Of a stretch of 64,000 bases of DNA, positions 27,099 to 36,208 are shown piece by piece. This DNA is from Brevibacillus sp042683565 (GTDB taxonomy: Bacteria; Bacillota; Bacilli; Brevibacillales; Brevibacillaceae). The position numbers and the translations under genes were made by a program. The number at the start of each line of letters is the position of its first letter. Position 1 is the first letter of the stretch. The notes under the pieces were generated by a model, which searched no databases, was not told the DNA's origin, and worked only from the letters and a program-made list of their open reading frames with translations. The stretch spans positions 868,001 to 932,000 of the forward strand of contig NZ_JBHUJW010000043.1 in assembly GCF_042683565.1 (NCBI RefSeq). The letters run 5' to 3'.

Positions 27099-28123
27099 CA
27101 TTCTCCTCCTTCTAACGCTACGGCATGTGCGATACACGGTATCGAGTTTCCTTGTTGATAACTGACCGGACTAAGCAGGGCTCCGGTCGCGCAGACGAGC
27201 ACTTTTTTCAGCAGTCCCCTCTGCAGTTGATCCATGATGTAGCTGTACGTGACGACGGCGCTGCTCGCACAGCCGCTCGCCCCTGCGAAGACGTCCTGAT
27301 CCGGGCGGAACACCATCAGTCCGCAATCGTTGTACATCGGCTCCATGTTGTAGCCGTCCTGGCGCATCAGCTCTTTGACAATCGGATAGCCGACTGATGC
27401 CAAATCCCCTGTTACGATAAGGTCATACGTCTGCGGTGAACGGCCCGTGTCCTGAAAATGCGTTTGCAGCGTGGAGACGGCGGCAGGCGCCATCGCCGAT
27501 CCCATGTCGAACGGGTCTTTGATGCCCATATCCACAACTTTGCCAATCGTCGCATAGGTGATGCGCGGCCCGGAACCGCCGATGCCGACCAGGCCCGCTC
27601 CTGCGCCCGTCACCGTCCATTGTGCGGTAGGCGGCTTTTGTCCGCCGTATTCAGTGGGATAGCGATACTGCCTCTCCGCCGTGGCATTGTGACTGCTGCA
27701 GGCTGCGATGACCCGATTGGCGTAACCGGCGTTGACCAAGGCAGCCGCAGTGGCAAGCGTCAGCATCGAGGTCGAGCAGGCGCCGTACATTCCCAAGAGC
27801 GGGATCGCCAGCTTCTCCGCGGCAAAGTTGGTCGTAATATTTTGGTTGAGCAAATCGCCCGCAAGGATGGCGTCAACATTCTGATCTGTAATGCCCGCTT
27901 TTTGCAAGACGGTCGTGACCGCATCTTCCATCAGCTGGCGTTCTGCATCCTCCCACGTCTGCTGTCCCGCGTACATGTCGTCATGAATCTTGTCAAACAA
28001 AGCTGCCAGCGGCCCTTCCCCTTCCTTGGGACCGACTGACACAGCAGACGCCTGCAAACGGACGTCTTGCGCGAAATGCCATGTCTGCCGATTGATCCGG
28101 GCCATTTGCTTTTTGCTCTCCAC
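27098..28123 (-). CDS. spoVAD: stage V sporulation protein AD (dipicolinate-binding)
   Basis: A 341-residue thiolase-fold protein that binds dipicolinic acid for uptake into the forespore and release during germination. The thiolase-like cysteine lies in LLGMYGACSTSMLTL near residue 115, and later segments include ATGALLSP and the C-terminal CIAHAVALE. Translation starts at GTG with GGGAGG upstream. Spacing to spoVAC and overlap with spoVAEb indicate one transcript. Confidence 0.95.
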   Translation of the reverse strand: MESKKQMARINRQTWHFAQDVRLQASAVSVGPKEGEGPLAALFDKIHDDMYAGQQTWEDAERQLMEDAVTTVLQKAGITDQNVDAILAGDLLNQNITTNFAAEKLAIPLLGMYGACSTSMLTLATAAALVNAGYANRVIAACSSHNATAERQYRYPTEYGGQKPPTAQWTVTGAGAGLVGIGGSGPRITYATIGKVVDMGIKDPFDMGSAMAPAAVSTLQTHFQDTGRSPQTYDLIVTGDLASVGYPIVKELMRQDGYNMEPMYNDCGLMVFRPDQDVFAGASGCASSAVVTYSYIMDQLQRGLLKKVLVCATGALLSPVSYQQGNSIPCIAHAVALEGGE

Positions 28124-28137
28124 CGTTACCCCTCCCT

Positions 28138-28623
28138 TCAGAAGATCATTTTGAACAACGTCTTGATGATGCCCGCGATAAAAGCAGCCACCACCCCGAA
28201 AACGATAACAGAGCCGGCAAGCTTGAACATGTTTCCGCCAACCCCGAGAACGAAGCCCTCGCTGCGATGCTCGATCGCAGCTGCAGCGATGGAATTGGCA
28301 AAACCGGTGACCGGCACAGCCGAACCAGCGCCTGCGTACTGTCCGATGTTGTCGTAGACGCCGAATCCGGTCAACAGCACGGAAATAAAAATGAGTGTGG
28401 CCACGGTCGGGTTGCTGGCGGTCTTTTCCGTGAAGCCGAAGAAGTGAATGTACATATTTTGCAGGATTTGCCCAAGCAGGCAGATGGTTCCGCCTACCCA
28501 GAAAGCCCGGATGGAGTTGAGCAGGACATTCCGCTTCGGCTGATATTTGGACGCCTGCTGCTGATAGAGCTGCTTGGTCATCTGCATGGAGCCCATCGAT
28601 TTTGATTTCGCCTTGGTCGTCAT
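28138..28623 (-). CDS. spoVAC: stage V sporulation protein AC
   Basis: A 161-residue membrane protein with a basic N-terminal tail and about four hydrophobic segments. It is homologous to SpoVAEb (shared GAGSAVPVTGFANSI). In B. subtilis SpoVAC behaves as a mechanosensitive channel through which Ca-dipicolinate leaves the spore. AAGGAG precedes the ATG. A gap of about 100 bases separates it from spoVAB. Confidence 0.95.
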   Translation of the reverse strand: MTTKAKSKSMGSMQMTKQLYQQQASKYQPKRNVLLNSIRAFWVGGTICLLGQILQNMYIHFFGFTEKTASNPTVATLIFISVLLTGFGVYDNIGQYAGAGSAVPVTGFANSIAAAAIEHRSEGFVLGVGGNMFKLAGSVIVFGVVAAFIAGIIKTLFKMIF

Positions 28624-28722
28624 TTTCCCACTCCTTCTTTTGTCAGTTTCAAGTCATATGGTCACCTGTACCTATATCGTTCCTTTTTCAAAAGATGCCT
28701 ATGAATAGAGGTATTTACCAGT

Positions 28723-29142
28723 TCACAAGTGAAGAAACCACTGCACAAGCGAGCCGGTCACTTTGCCCAGGACAACCGCCATGAGCAAGTAGAGCAGATT
28801 CCCGTCCATATGGATGCGCTTGGCGAGGATCGGAAACACGTTCAGCACCTCCGTCAGTCCTGCCGCCAAAGTCCCAACGAAGATTCCCGCCAATCCTCCG
28901 TAGATGGATGTCACGAATACAGGAAGTCTGGCGCGCCATTGAAAAAAGTCGATGAGCGTGAAAAAGATCGCCCCCATGACGAGGGACCACTCGAAAGCGC
29001 GGATATAACGATGGGCGCAGGTCAGTTGGGTCAGTCGCGGGATAATGTCAAGCACGGTGATAAACGCGACCAATCCGCTGCCCACAGCAAGCCCTCCCCC
29101 CAGCCCGATGACGACGAGCAGCAAAACACTCCAGATCGTCAT
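28723..29142 (-). CDS. spoVAB: stage V sporulation protein AB
   Basis: A 139-residue integral membrane protein with four hydrophobic segments (GLGGGLAVGSGLVAFI near the N terminus). It is needed for dipicolinate uptake during sporulation, but its mechanism is unknown. The ATG overlaps the stop of spoVAA in an ATGA arrangement. Confidence 0.93.
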   Translation of the reverse strand: MTIWSVLLLVVIGLGGGLAVGSGLVAFITVLDIIPRLTQLTCAHRYIRAFEWSLVMGAIFFTLIDFFQWRARLPVFVTSIYGGLAGIFVGTLAAGLTEVLNVFPILAKRIHMDGNLLYLLMAVVLGKVTGSLVQWFLHL

Positions 29143-29753
29143 ACCTTTGTTCGCTGGTTCTCCTTGTTTTCATGCTGGATGTAGTATTGGTCGAGGCTTT
29201 GCTGGTAGAGAAACAGTTCCACTTCCAGGGGGCTGGGCTCTTCGTTGATTTTTTTCTTGAAAATGTGATTGAAAAACAGGATCATTCCCATCCCGATCCC
29301 GATCGAGTACGGAATCTGCAGCCACAGCGGCTGCTTGCTCTCCTGCCCGGTAATCAGATAGAAAATGCGCTGATGCACCTGCAGCATGCTCACGTCGGTG
29401 TGGAAGTTCATGATCGCCAGACCCGAACCGACGAAGAGCAGGAGCCAGACCACAACGACAAGTGCGATATTGGCATTTTTCTTCGGATTGAGCACCTCGA
29501 CGATCGACTGCGGCGCTCCCTGAATGTCCAGCTCGACTTCCGGATAGGCGGAGCGCAGACGCTGGATGACCTGCATAATGTCGATGATGATCAGGTTGCC
29601 GTCCTCCGGCTTGACGCGGTAAATCGGCATGCGCTTGATGGCTTCTTCCCGCTTTCCATCCCAGTAAATCTGACAGACGTCCCCCATTGTGATGAGGGCT
29701 TCCGGTTTCACCGCCAGTCGTTTGCGCAAGCGTAAAAACATCGGCTCTTTCAT
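29139..29753 (-). CDS. spoVAA: stage V sporulation protein AA
   Basis: A 204-residue protein: an N-terminal domain of about 90 residues (MKEPMFLRLRKRL onward) followed by two membrane segments at about 105-125 and 145-170. Length agrees with B. subtilis SpoVAA. It is the first gene of the operon. The ATG is 35 bases downstream of the expected start of the sigma-G transcript. GGAGGGG lies about 12 bases upstream, a little far, so translation initiation may be less efficient than in the other spoVA genes. Confidence 0.93.
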   Translation of the reverse strand: MKEPMFLRLRKRLAVKPEALITMGDVCQIYWDGKREEAIKRMPIYRVKPEDGNLIIIDIMQVIQRLRSAYPEVELDIQGAPQSIVEVLNPKKNANIALVVVVWLLLFVGSGLAIMNFHTDVSMLQVHQRIFYLITGQESKQPLWLQIPYSIGIGMGMILFFNHIFKKKINEEPSPLEVELFLYQQSLDQYYIQHENKENQRTKV

Positions 29754-29794
29754 GCAAATAGTTCCCCTCCTTCTGTTTCCGCGCATGTATTCGC

Positions 29795-29824
29795 TAGTAT
29801 GTGCCCCTCCCCGAAAGCCATACC
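29795..29824 (-). promoter_or_regulatory. sigma-G promoter of the spoVA operon
   Basis: On the minus strand GGTATG and CATACTA are separated by 17 bases, 42 bases upstream of spoVAA. CATACTA is a consensus sigma-G -10. The spoVA operon is sigma-G-dependent in B. subtilis. Confidence 0.75.
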
Positions 29825-29911
29825 TTCTTGCCAAAAGCCGCCTTCGCTGCCCGAGTTGCAAAGGAAAAAGCATGGCAGCGCCAAAGATAAGGCGCGGCCA
29901 TTTATTTGCGC

Positions 29912-29940
29912 AAAAAAACACCAAAGCCGTTGCTCTGGTG
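29912..29940 (-). terminator. terminator of the spoIIA operon
   Basis: CACCA and TGGTG with inner GC pairs form a stem 15 bases beyond the sigF stop, followed on the minus strand by seven Ts. Confidence 0.8.
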
Positions 29941-29954
29941 CGTTCCTGTTTTGC

Positions 29955-30710
29955 CTATTGATCGATCTGATCCTTGATCGTTTGCAAAATGCGCTTTTCC
30001 AAGCGAGATACTTGCACTTGCGAAATGCCGAGCCGCTCCGCCACTTCAGACTGGGTATGATCCTTGTAGTAGCGCAAATAGACGATAAGCTGCTCGCGCT
30101 CGCTCAGACGGCTGATGGCATCCTTCAGCGCTATTTTCTCGAACCATTTGTTCACGCCGTCATCTGCAATCTGGTCGATCAGGGTGATCGGGTCGCCGTC
30201 GTTTTCAAAGACAGTCTCGTGAATGGAGGACGGCGCCCTGCTCGCTTCCTGGGCAAAAACGACCTCCTCCGGTGTGATCCCCACCGCTTCTGCCACCTCT
30301 GCAATCGTGGGTGCTCGGCCGAATTGTTTGTACAGCTCATCCTTTGCGCGTCGGACCTTGTTCGCTGTTTCTTTTAACGATCGGCTGACCTTTACGGTGC
30401 CGTCATCGCGTAAAAACCGTTGAATTTCACCAATGATCATCGGCACGGCATACGTCGAAAAACGCACGTCATAGGAAAGATCAAACTTGTCCACGGCTTT
30501 CAGCAATCCGATACACCCGATCTGAAACAAATCATCCGCCTCGTAGCCACGGTTGATAAAGCGCTGGACGACGGACCAGACCAGCCGGATGTTGCTGTTC
30601 ACGAGCAGCTCCCGTGCATCAGCATCTCCGGTCTGGCTTTTGGCGATCAATTCTTTCACTTGGTCATTGGTCAGAAATGGTTGACTCGCATTTTTAATAT
30701 CGGCACCCAT
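29955..30710 (-). CDS. sigF: forespore sigma factor SigF
   Basis: A 251-residue sigma-70-family factor that starts the forespore programme. Region 2 is at about 30-100 (NIRLVWSVVQRF, DLFQIGCIGLLKAVDKFD), region 3 at about 115-160 and region 4 at about 200-247 with the helix-turn-helix SEVAERLGISQVQVSRLEK. It is held inactive by SpoIIAB. The ribosome site is weak (AGGGGT), which may keep SigF below the level of its antagonist. Confidence 0.97.
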   Translation of the reverse strand: MGADIKNASQPFLTNDQVKELIAKSQTGDADARELLVNSNIRLVWSVVQRFINRGYEADDLFQIGCIGLLKAVDKFDLSYDVRFSTYAVPMIIGEIQRFLRDDGTVKVSRSLKETANKVRRAKDELYKQFGRAPTIAEVAEAVGITPEEVVFAQEASRAPSSIHETVFENDGDPITLIDQIADDGVNKWFEKIALKDAISRLSEREQLIVYLRYYKDHTQSEVAERLGISQVQVSRLEKRILQTIKDQIDQ

Positions 30711-30722
30711 TTGGCACTACCC

Positions 30723-31169
30723 CTAATTTTGCAAGGCTTTGGCAAACGACAGGCGTTTGGTCAGGCGCACCGTCGTCCCATTGCCGACAGCCGTCGCCAC
30801 TTCCAAAGAATCCATGAAATTCTCCATGATGGTGAAGCCCATGCCCGAACGCTCCAGCTCCGGCTTCGTGGTGAACAGCGGCTGCATCGCCTGCTCCACA
30901 TCTTCAATCCCTTTCCCTTTGTCCTCGACGACGATTTCGACAGTTCCATCCTCAATTTGCACGGAGATATGTACCACACCCTCCGGATCTTCGTCATATC
31001 CATGTATGATCGCATTGGTCACGGCTTCGGAGATCACCGTCTTGATCTCTTCCAGTTCATCCATCGTAATATCCAGCTGCGAGATGAACGAGGCGACGGC
31101 TACGCGGGCGAATGCTTCGTTTTGACTCAATGCTGCGAACGACACCGACATGAAATTGCGTTGTGTCAT
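30723..31169 (-). CDS. spoIIAB: anti-sigma-F factor and kinase SpoIIAB
   Basis: A 148-residue GHKL-fold protein that binds SigF and phosphorylates SpoIIAA. ATP-binding boxes are the N box ISEAVTNAIIHGY, the G1 box VEDKGKGI and the G2 box RSGMGFTIM. When SpoIIAA is dephosphorylated in the forespore it displaces SigF. The gene is 12 bases upstream of sigF and two bases after the spoIIAA stop. Confidence 0.97.
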   Translation of the reverse strand: MTQRNFMSVSFAALSQNEAFARVAVASFISQLDITMDELEEIKTVISEAVTNAIIHGYDEDPEGVVHISVQIEDGTVEIVVEDKGKGIEDVEQAMQPLFTTKPELERSGMGFTIMENFMDSLEVATAVGNGTTVRLTKRLSFAKALQN

Positions 31170-31171
31170 CG

Positions 31172-31522
31172 TTACGCCACCCCCAGGACAAGCAATGCGT
31201 CTTGCTCATTCTCACGAAACTTGATCACCTTGAACAGCCCGGACATCTCAAAGATCCGGTAAATCGTCGGATTGATGGAGGTCACGTACATCTCTCCGGA
31301 GCGCGCGGATATTTGCTTGTACCTGCCCAGAATCACCCCGATGCCCGAGCTGTCCATGAACGTCAACCCGGCCAGGCTGAGGACGATATGGCGAATTTCG
31401 GGGGCGCGTAAAATTTCATCCACCTTGCGGCGCAGCTCTTCTGCTGTATGATGGTCCAGCTCTCCTTGCAACCGGATGACCAGCACATCTTGTCTGGTCT
31501 CCATCGCGATTCGCAAACTCAT
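31172..31522 (-). CDS. spoIIAA: anti-anti-sigma factor SpoIIAA
   Basis: A 116-residue STAS-domain protein. The phosphorylated serine is Ser58 in TFMDSSGIGVI, the same position as in B. subtilis. The SpoIIE phosphatase reactivates it in the forespore. GGAGTGA precedes the ATG. An AGGAATT sequence on the minus strand at 31578-31584 resembles a sigma-H -35 box, but I cannot find a good -10, so sigma-H control, known in B. subtilis, is not proven here. Confidence 0.97.
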   Translation of the reverse strand: MSLRIAMETRQDVLVIRLQGELDHHTAEELRRKVDEILRAPEIRHIVLSLAGLTFMDSSGIGVILGRYKQISARSGEMYVTSINPTIYRIFEMSGLFKVIKFRENEQDALLVLGVA

Positions 31523-31670
31523 AGCTGACTCACTCCTTCATCCCGTAATAGAACTCTCTTTCTTCTTTCTTCAAACCAATTCCTGCCAGTCGACAAAAGA
31601 ACAAAAAAATCGAGCAGCCACCGTATTTCATTCGAGGCAACCCGATTCTTTTCGCGTTCATGCTGTCCGC

Positions 31671-32858
31671 TTAATAGCTGATGAAAACGTTTTTGATGGT
31701 TCGCTTAAGAATCTCCCACATGCCTGCTTTTGCCACGGATTGCTCCGGATACAGATCAACCCGGTTCACTTCCTTGCCGTCTTTCGTCCGGATAAATATG
31801 TGGCCGATCACCTGGTCCCGGCTGACCGGCGCGTTGACACGCTGATCGAGAACGACCTCGCGAACGTAATGATCCGCAGTCTCGCCTTTTTTCATCAGCA
31901 GGCTGACCGAGTGCGGTGTGACGGCATTGACTTGCGGTACCTGGCCCTTGTCGACGATAATCGGCTGCACCGCTTCTCCTTTTTTGAACAGCGGCAAAAC
32001 CTGAAAATGAGTAAACGCGTAGTTGAACATGGTAGCGACTTCATTGTTTCTCGTCTTGACATCCGGTTCGCCCATGACGACGGCGATGATCCGCATGTTG
32101 TTGCGCTTCGCGGTAGCCGTCAGACAGTACTTGGCTTCTCCCGTATAGCCTGTCTTGAGGCCGTCGACGCCTTCGTAAAAGCGCACCAGCCGGTTTGTGT
32201 TGACCAGCCAGAACGGGTTCGCGCTGTCTTTACGCAAGTAGTCCTGGTACGTTCCGGTAAATCGGGTAATTCCCTCGTGTTTGAGCAGTTCCCTCGACAT
32301 AATGGCAATATCGTAGGCAGAGGAGTAATGATTTTCTGCCGGCAGCCCGTTGGAGTTAACGAAATGGGTGTTTTTCATCCCCAACTGTCTGGCCCGCTCA
32401 TTCATCCGTGCGACAAATCCCTCTTCCGTGCCGGCCAGATGCTCGGCCATCGCCACGGAAGCGTCGTTGCCCGAAGCGATCGCGATCCCTTTGATCATAT
32501 CTTCGACCGTCATTTCTTCGCCGGGCTGTAAAAAGATCTGGGAGCCGCCCATGGAGGCCGCTCTTTCACTCGCCCTCACTTTATCCGTAAGTTTCAGTTC
32601 ACCTCGTTCGATTGCCTCCATGATGAGCAGCATCGTCATCACTTTGGTGATACTGGCCGGCGGCATTTTTTCGTTTGCATTCTTATCGTACAAAACAGTG
32701 CCCGTATCCGCTTCGATCATGACAGCAGAACGCGCATGGGGCGCAAAATTCATCTCTCCATTTTGGGGTCCAGATTTCTCAGCAGCAAAGACAGCCGTCG
32801 GAGAAAAGAAGGTGAAACACATGATGAAGCATAGAGCGAGATATCCAATCCGTTTCAT
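31671..32858 (-). CDS. dacF: D-alanyl-D-alanine carboxypeptidase DacF
   Basis: A 395-residue secreted S11-family carboxypeptidase that acts on forespore peptidoglycan. A signal peptide (about 1-26) is followed by SITK (Ser69, Lys72), SGN (129-131) and KTGYTG. GGAGGG precedes the ATG. It lies directly upstream of spoIIAA on the same strand with no terminator between, as in B. subtilis. A consensus sigma-F promoter lies just upstream, so its read-through may boost the spoIIA genes once SigF is active. Confidence 0.95.
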   Translation of the reverse strand: MKRIGYLALCFIMCFTFFSPTAVFAAEKSGPQNGEMNFAPHARSAVMIEADTGTVLYDKNANEKMPPASITKVMTMLLIMEAIERGELKLTDKVRASERAASMGGSQIFLQPGEEMTVEDMIKGIAIASGNDASVAMAEHLAGTEEGFVARMNERARQLGMKNTHFVNSNGLPAENHYSSAYDIAIMSRELLKHEGITRFTGTYQDYLRKDSANPFWLVNTNRLVRFYEGVDGLKTGYTGEAKYCLTATAKRNNMRIIAVVMGEPDVKTRNNEVATMFNYAFTHFQVLPLFKKGEAVQPIIVDKGQVPQVNAVTPHSVSLLMKKGETADHYVREVVLDQRVNAPVSRDQVIGHIFIRTKDGKEVNRVDLYPEQSVAKAGMWEILKRTIKNVFISY

Positions 32859-32886
32859 AGCAGTCTCTTCCCTCCATTCATGGCTT

Positions 32887-32917
32887 TATTCTCACCAATG
32901 GAACAGGAAAATATTCA
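32887..32917 (-). promoter_or_regulatory. sigma-F promoter of dacF
   Basis: On the minus strand TGAATA and GGTGAGAATA are separated by 15 bases. The -10 fits the sigma-F consensus GGnRAnAnTW at every defined base. It lies 29 bases upstream of the dacF start. B. subtilis dacF is sigma-F-dependent. Confidence 0.78.
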
Positions 32918-32941
32918 CTCGAAAGCCTGGTTTTGCGGTAG

Positions 32942-32970
32942 AAAAAATCCCTTCCGCGGCTGCAGAAGGG
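32942..32970 (-). terminator. terminator of the chemoreceptor gene
   Basis: CCCTTC and GAAGGG form a GC-rich stem around a ten-base loop, followed on the minus strand by ATTTTTTC. It lies nine bases after the stop. Confidence 0.85.
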
Positions 32971-32978
32971 AGCTGTGG

Positions 32979-35057
32979 TCAGATGATGAAGCGGCTTACG
33001 TTTTCCGTCAACTCGTCTGCCATTTTTTTCAGTTGTTCCACATTTTCGTTGATACGCGCGATCGAATGGAGCTGTTCGTCGACCGTCTCCGCGACGCCCG
33101 TGATGGACTGGCTGATTTCATCCGACATCGAAGCAAGGCGTTGCATGGAATTCGTAACGACCTGGTTGCCTGCCGCCATTTCTTCGGAGGTCGCCTTCAT
33201 CGTTTCGCTCTGTTCAGCTGCCGACTGGATCTCCGCCACGATGTGATGGAAGACTGCTCCCACGGATTCGACCGATTGGAGACCGCCGTTAACCATCGTT
33301 ACGATTTCATCCATGTGCTTTGTCATATCCATCGCTTCATCGTTGATCGAGTGCGCAATAAAGGCGATCCGCTCCGAAAACGAGTTGCTTTCCTCCGCCA
33401 GCTTGCGCACTTCACTTGCAACTACAGAGAAGCCGCGCCCTGCTTCGCCCGCACGTGCTGCTTCGATCGCCGCATTCAGCGCCAGCAGGTTGGTCTGCGA
33501 AGCGATGCTGCTGATCATCTCGACAATGCTCGTAATCTGCCGCGCCCGTTCGCGCAGGCTGTGCATCTGCTCGGCTGTGCGCCCTACCTCGATTGTAGCC
33601 TGACGCACCGTGCCAATGACGTCTTCCACCAGTTGCAGCCCGCCCTGTGCCCGCTCGAAGGTGCGCGTCGTCGCATCAGACGTCGATTCTGCCGCGATGG
33701 CCACCTGCTCGACCCCTTGGGAAATTTCCGAGACGGTATGCGCCGTGGCTTGCACTTCGCTTGTTTGCGTAGAGACACGCTGTGTGATGGAAGAAATGTT
33801 GTTCGTGATGACGCTGATCGCCCCTTTGTTTTCTTCGGCAAACAGCGTCAGTTCACCGGTCGCGATGTTCAACTGGCTCGCTTGTCCCTGAACCAGTGCG
33901 ATGAGCTTGCGCAGTTCAGCCGCCATTTCGTTCATCTTGCGCCCGACCATAGCCAGTTCGTCGTTACCCTCGACATTGACATGGATGTCGAATCGTCCGG
34001 AACCGATCTTGTCCATATCTTGTGCGATGGAAAACAGCGACGAGCGGATGCGACTCGCAAACCACCAGATCAGCCACACCGAGATGGCGATGACCGGAAT
34101 GCTGATGAACGCGAGGTACCAGCCCATGCTGTTGACTTCGCCGTATACCTCATTGACGCCTGTCGACAGGACGATGTGCCAATTCAGGATCGGGATGGGT
34201 GCAAACGCGGCGAAGCTCGCTTCCCCATTGACTGTATAGAGCAGGCTGTTGCTCGCAGGCTTTTTCAGCATCTCCATCATTTCGCTGTACTCGCTTTTCC
34301 CGGCGATGGAGAGCTTGTTGATTTGCGCAGGGTCTTTATGGGCGACGACCAACCCATCCGGCTTGACGACGAAAGCGTAGCCGTTTTTCATGAACGGTAT
34401 TTCCTGCGTTTTTTCCAGAATTTCGTCGATGGAAAAACCGACGACGAACAGCCTGCTCTCATCTTTGCTCTGTTCTCCTACAGGTGTTGCAATATAAAGA
34501 AAGCTCTTATTGGTTCCTTCAACGATTTCCTCGTCCGACACGACAGGACTTTTGCTTTGAAGCGCGTCCTGGAAATATTTTTTCTGCTTGAAATCAATCT
34601 CGCTCTTCCCTGTAAGGGAGTAGAGCGCTCTCCCGGTCGTGGTGTCGATCAGGTAGATTTTCGATATTTCCTTGTGGCTTTGCCGCAGCAGGGTGAATTG
34701 CTCCCGGATGAGTGGCTCCAGGTCCGTCGTCATCACGCGCTTGGAAGCCGTCTCCTTCGTCGAGGTCAAAATGGCTTTCACCCAGTCGCTCATGCTGGTG
34801 GCATGCTGCTCGGCCAGCATTTTCGCTTGGTTCGAGGTAATGTTGATCAACGTAGATTTGGAAATAGAAAGCGCCACGTATTGCAGGGAAGCGATGATAA
34901 TAAGGACAAGAATCAGGCCAAATACGATCATTTTCGTGGCAATCGAGCCCTTGAGCCGTCCGGCAGCCGTATCGACCAGTACCTTGAATTTCTGAACGTG
35001 TTTTGCTGAGCCTCCGAATCCCTTGCCGCTCCAGCCTGGAACGGAGATTTTTTTCAT
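32979..35057 (-). CDS. methyl-accepting chemotaxis protein (dCache type)
   Basis: A 692-residue transmembrane chemoreceptor. It has a short cytoplasmic N terminus, a first membrane segment (about 42-64), an extracellular ligand-binding domain of about 260 residues with dCache-like pattern (TTTGRALYSLTGK, FVVKPDGLVVAHKDP), a second membrane segment (about 325-347), a HAMP domain and the cytoplasmic signalling hairpin whose tip is TNLLALNAAIEAARAGE. Cache domains commonly bind amino acids or other small nutrients. Its place beside the opp operon hints at a peptide or amino acid ligand, but this is inference. The start MKKISVPG has GGGGGAG just upstream. Confidence 0.92.
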   Translation of the reverse strand: MKKISVPGWSGKGFGGSAKHVQKFKVLVDTAAGRLKGSIATKMIVFGLILVLIIIASLQYVALSISKSTLINITSNQAKMLAEQHATSMSDWVKAILTSTKETASKRVMTTDLEPLIREQFTLLRQSHKEISKIYLIDTTTGRALYSLTGKSEIDFKQKKYFQDALQSKSPVVSDEEIVEGTNKSFLYIATPVGEQSKDESRLFVVGFSIDEILEKTQEIPFMKNGYAFVVKPDGLVVAHKDPAQINKLSIAGKSEYSEMMEMLKKPASNSLLYTVNGEASFAAFAPIPILNWHIVLSTGVNEVYGEVNSMGWYLAFISIPVIAISVWLIWWFASRIRSSLFSIAQDMDKIGSGRFDIHVNVEGNDELAMVGRKMNEMAAELRKLIALVQGQASQLNIATGELTLFAEENKGAISVITNNISSITQRVSTQTSEVQATAHTVSEISQGVEQVAIAAESTSDATTRTFERAQGGLQLVEDVIGTVRQATIEVGRTAEQMHSLRERARQITSIVEMISSIASQTNLLALNAAIEAARAGEAGRGFSVVASEVRKLAEESNSFSERIAFIAHSINDEAMDMTKHMDEIVTMVNGGLQSVESVGAVFHHIVAEIQSAAEQSETMKATSEEMAAGNQVVTNSMQRLASMSDEISQSITGVAETVDEQLHSIARINENVEQLKKMADELTENVSRFII

Positions 35058-35110
35058 GGAAACTCCCCCCATTTTACGCATTACTCCACTTTTTACCATG
35101 CGAAAAGCTT

Positions 35111-35169
35111 AAAAAAATACCTCTGATTTACATGCTGCAGGGTACTATGGACCCTTTTTTCATCAGAGG
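35111..35169 (-). terminator. terminator after oppF with a nested hairpin
   Basis: CCTCTGAT and ATCAGAGG pair across about 34 bases that contain a second stem (GGGT/ACCC). On the minus strand the outer stem is followed by TATTTTTTT. Confidence 0.75.
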
Positions 35170-35234
35170 CAAAATCGCAATTTGGAAAAGGAAGCGAGTC
35201 CTCATCCGAACGACCTGAGAACCCGCTGGATTAC

Positions 35235-36194
35235 TTAGTTATACAAGTGGCATGCAGCAAAGTGACCTGGCTCGATTTCTTTCCACTCCGGCGCGGCAGC
35301 AGCGCACTCTGGCATTGCTTTCGGGCATCTGGTGCGGAAATGGCAGCCGCTTGGCGGATTCATCGGGCTCGGAACATCTCCTTGGAGAACGATGCGCTCC
35401 CGATTGCGCTCGACTTCCGGGTCCGGAATCGGAATCGCGGACAAGAGCGCCTGGGTGTACGGATGCAGCGGTTTCTCGTAGAGAGAATCACTGTCAGCCA
35501 GCTCTACCATTTTGCCCAGATACATAACAGCCACACGGTCGGAAATGTATTTCACCATGGACAGGTCATGGGCGATAAACATGTACGTCAGGCCCATTTT
35601 CTCCTGAAGCTGCTCCAGAAGGTTGACCACCTGCGCTTGTACGGATACGTCCAGCGCTGAAATCGGCTCGTCGCAAACGATGAACTTCGGCTCTACGGCG
35701 AGAGCGCGGGCAATCCCGATCCGCTGGCGCTGACCGCCGGAAAACTCATGCGGGAAGCGGTTCATGTGCTCCGGGTTCAAGCTTACCAGAGACAGCAGCT
35801 CCTGGATGCGCTCCTTGCGCTTTTGACCAGATGCGAGGTTGTGAATGTCCAAGGCCTCGCCGATGATATCCCCAACCGTCATACGCGGATTCAGAGAAGC
35901 GTATGGGTCCTGGAAGATCATTTGCATGTTGCGGCGCATCGCTTTCATTTCCTGTTTGTTCAGGCTCATGATGCTTTTCCCTTCAAACAGGACATCCCCA
36001 CCTGTCGCATCGTACAGACGGAGCAGCGTACGGCCGGCTGTCGATTTTCCGCAGCCGGACTCCCCTACGACACCAAGAGTTTCTCCGCGCTTGATATCGA
36101 AAGAAATATCATTTACCGCTTTCAGTGTATTGTCGCCAATGGTAAAAAACTTTTTGAGATTGCGTACTTCAATCAGCGTATCACGCTTATCCAC
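35235..36194 (-). CDS. oppF: oligopeptide ABC transporter ATP-binding protein OppF
   Basis: A 319-residue ATPase. Walker A GESGCGKST lies near residue 40, the ABC signature FSGGQRQRIGIARAL near 150, and Walker B FIVCDEPISALDVS follows. The C-terminal oligopeptide-type extension holds a cysteine-rich segment (SGCHFRTRCPKAMPEC) that in relatives binds an iron-sulfur cluster. With OppD it powers peptide import. Translation starts at GTG with GGAGG upstream. It is the last gene of the operon. Confidence 0.95.
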   Translation of the reverse strand: MDKRDTLIEVRNLKKFFTIGDNTLKAVNDISFDIKRGETLGVVGESGCGKSTAGRTLLRLYDATGGDVLFEGKSIMSLNKQEMKAMRRNMQMIFQDPYASLNPRMTVGDIIGEALDIHNLASGQKRKERIQELLSLVSLNPEHMNRFPHEFSGGQRQRIGIARALAVEPKFIVCDEPISALDVSVQAQVVNLLEQLQEKMGLTYMFIAHDLSMVKYISDRVAVMYLGKMVELADSDSLYEKPLHPYTQALLSAIPIPDPEVERNRERIVLQGDVPSPMNPPSGCHFRTRCPKAMPECAAAAPEWKEIEPGHFAACHLYN

Positions 36195-36208
36195 TGTTAC
36201 CCCTCCTC

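Noticed and set aside
32880..35009. Plus-strand open frame of about 700 codons opposite the chemoreceptor gene
   Set aside because: The minus-strand frame has clear Cache, HAMP and MCP signalling motifs; the plus frame has none.
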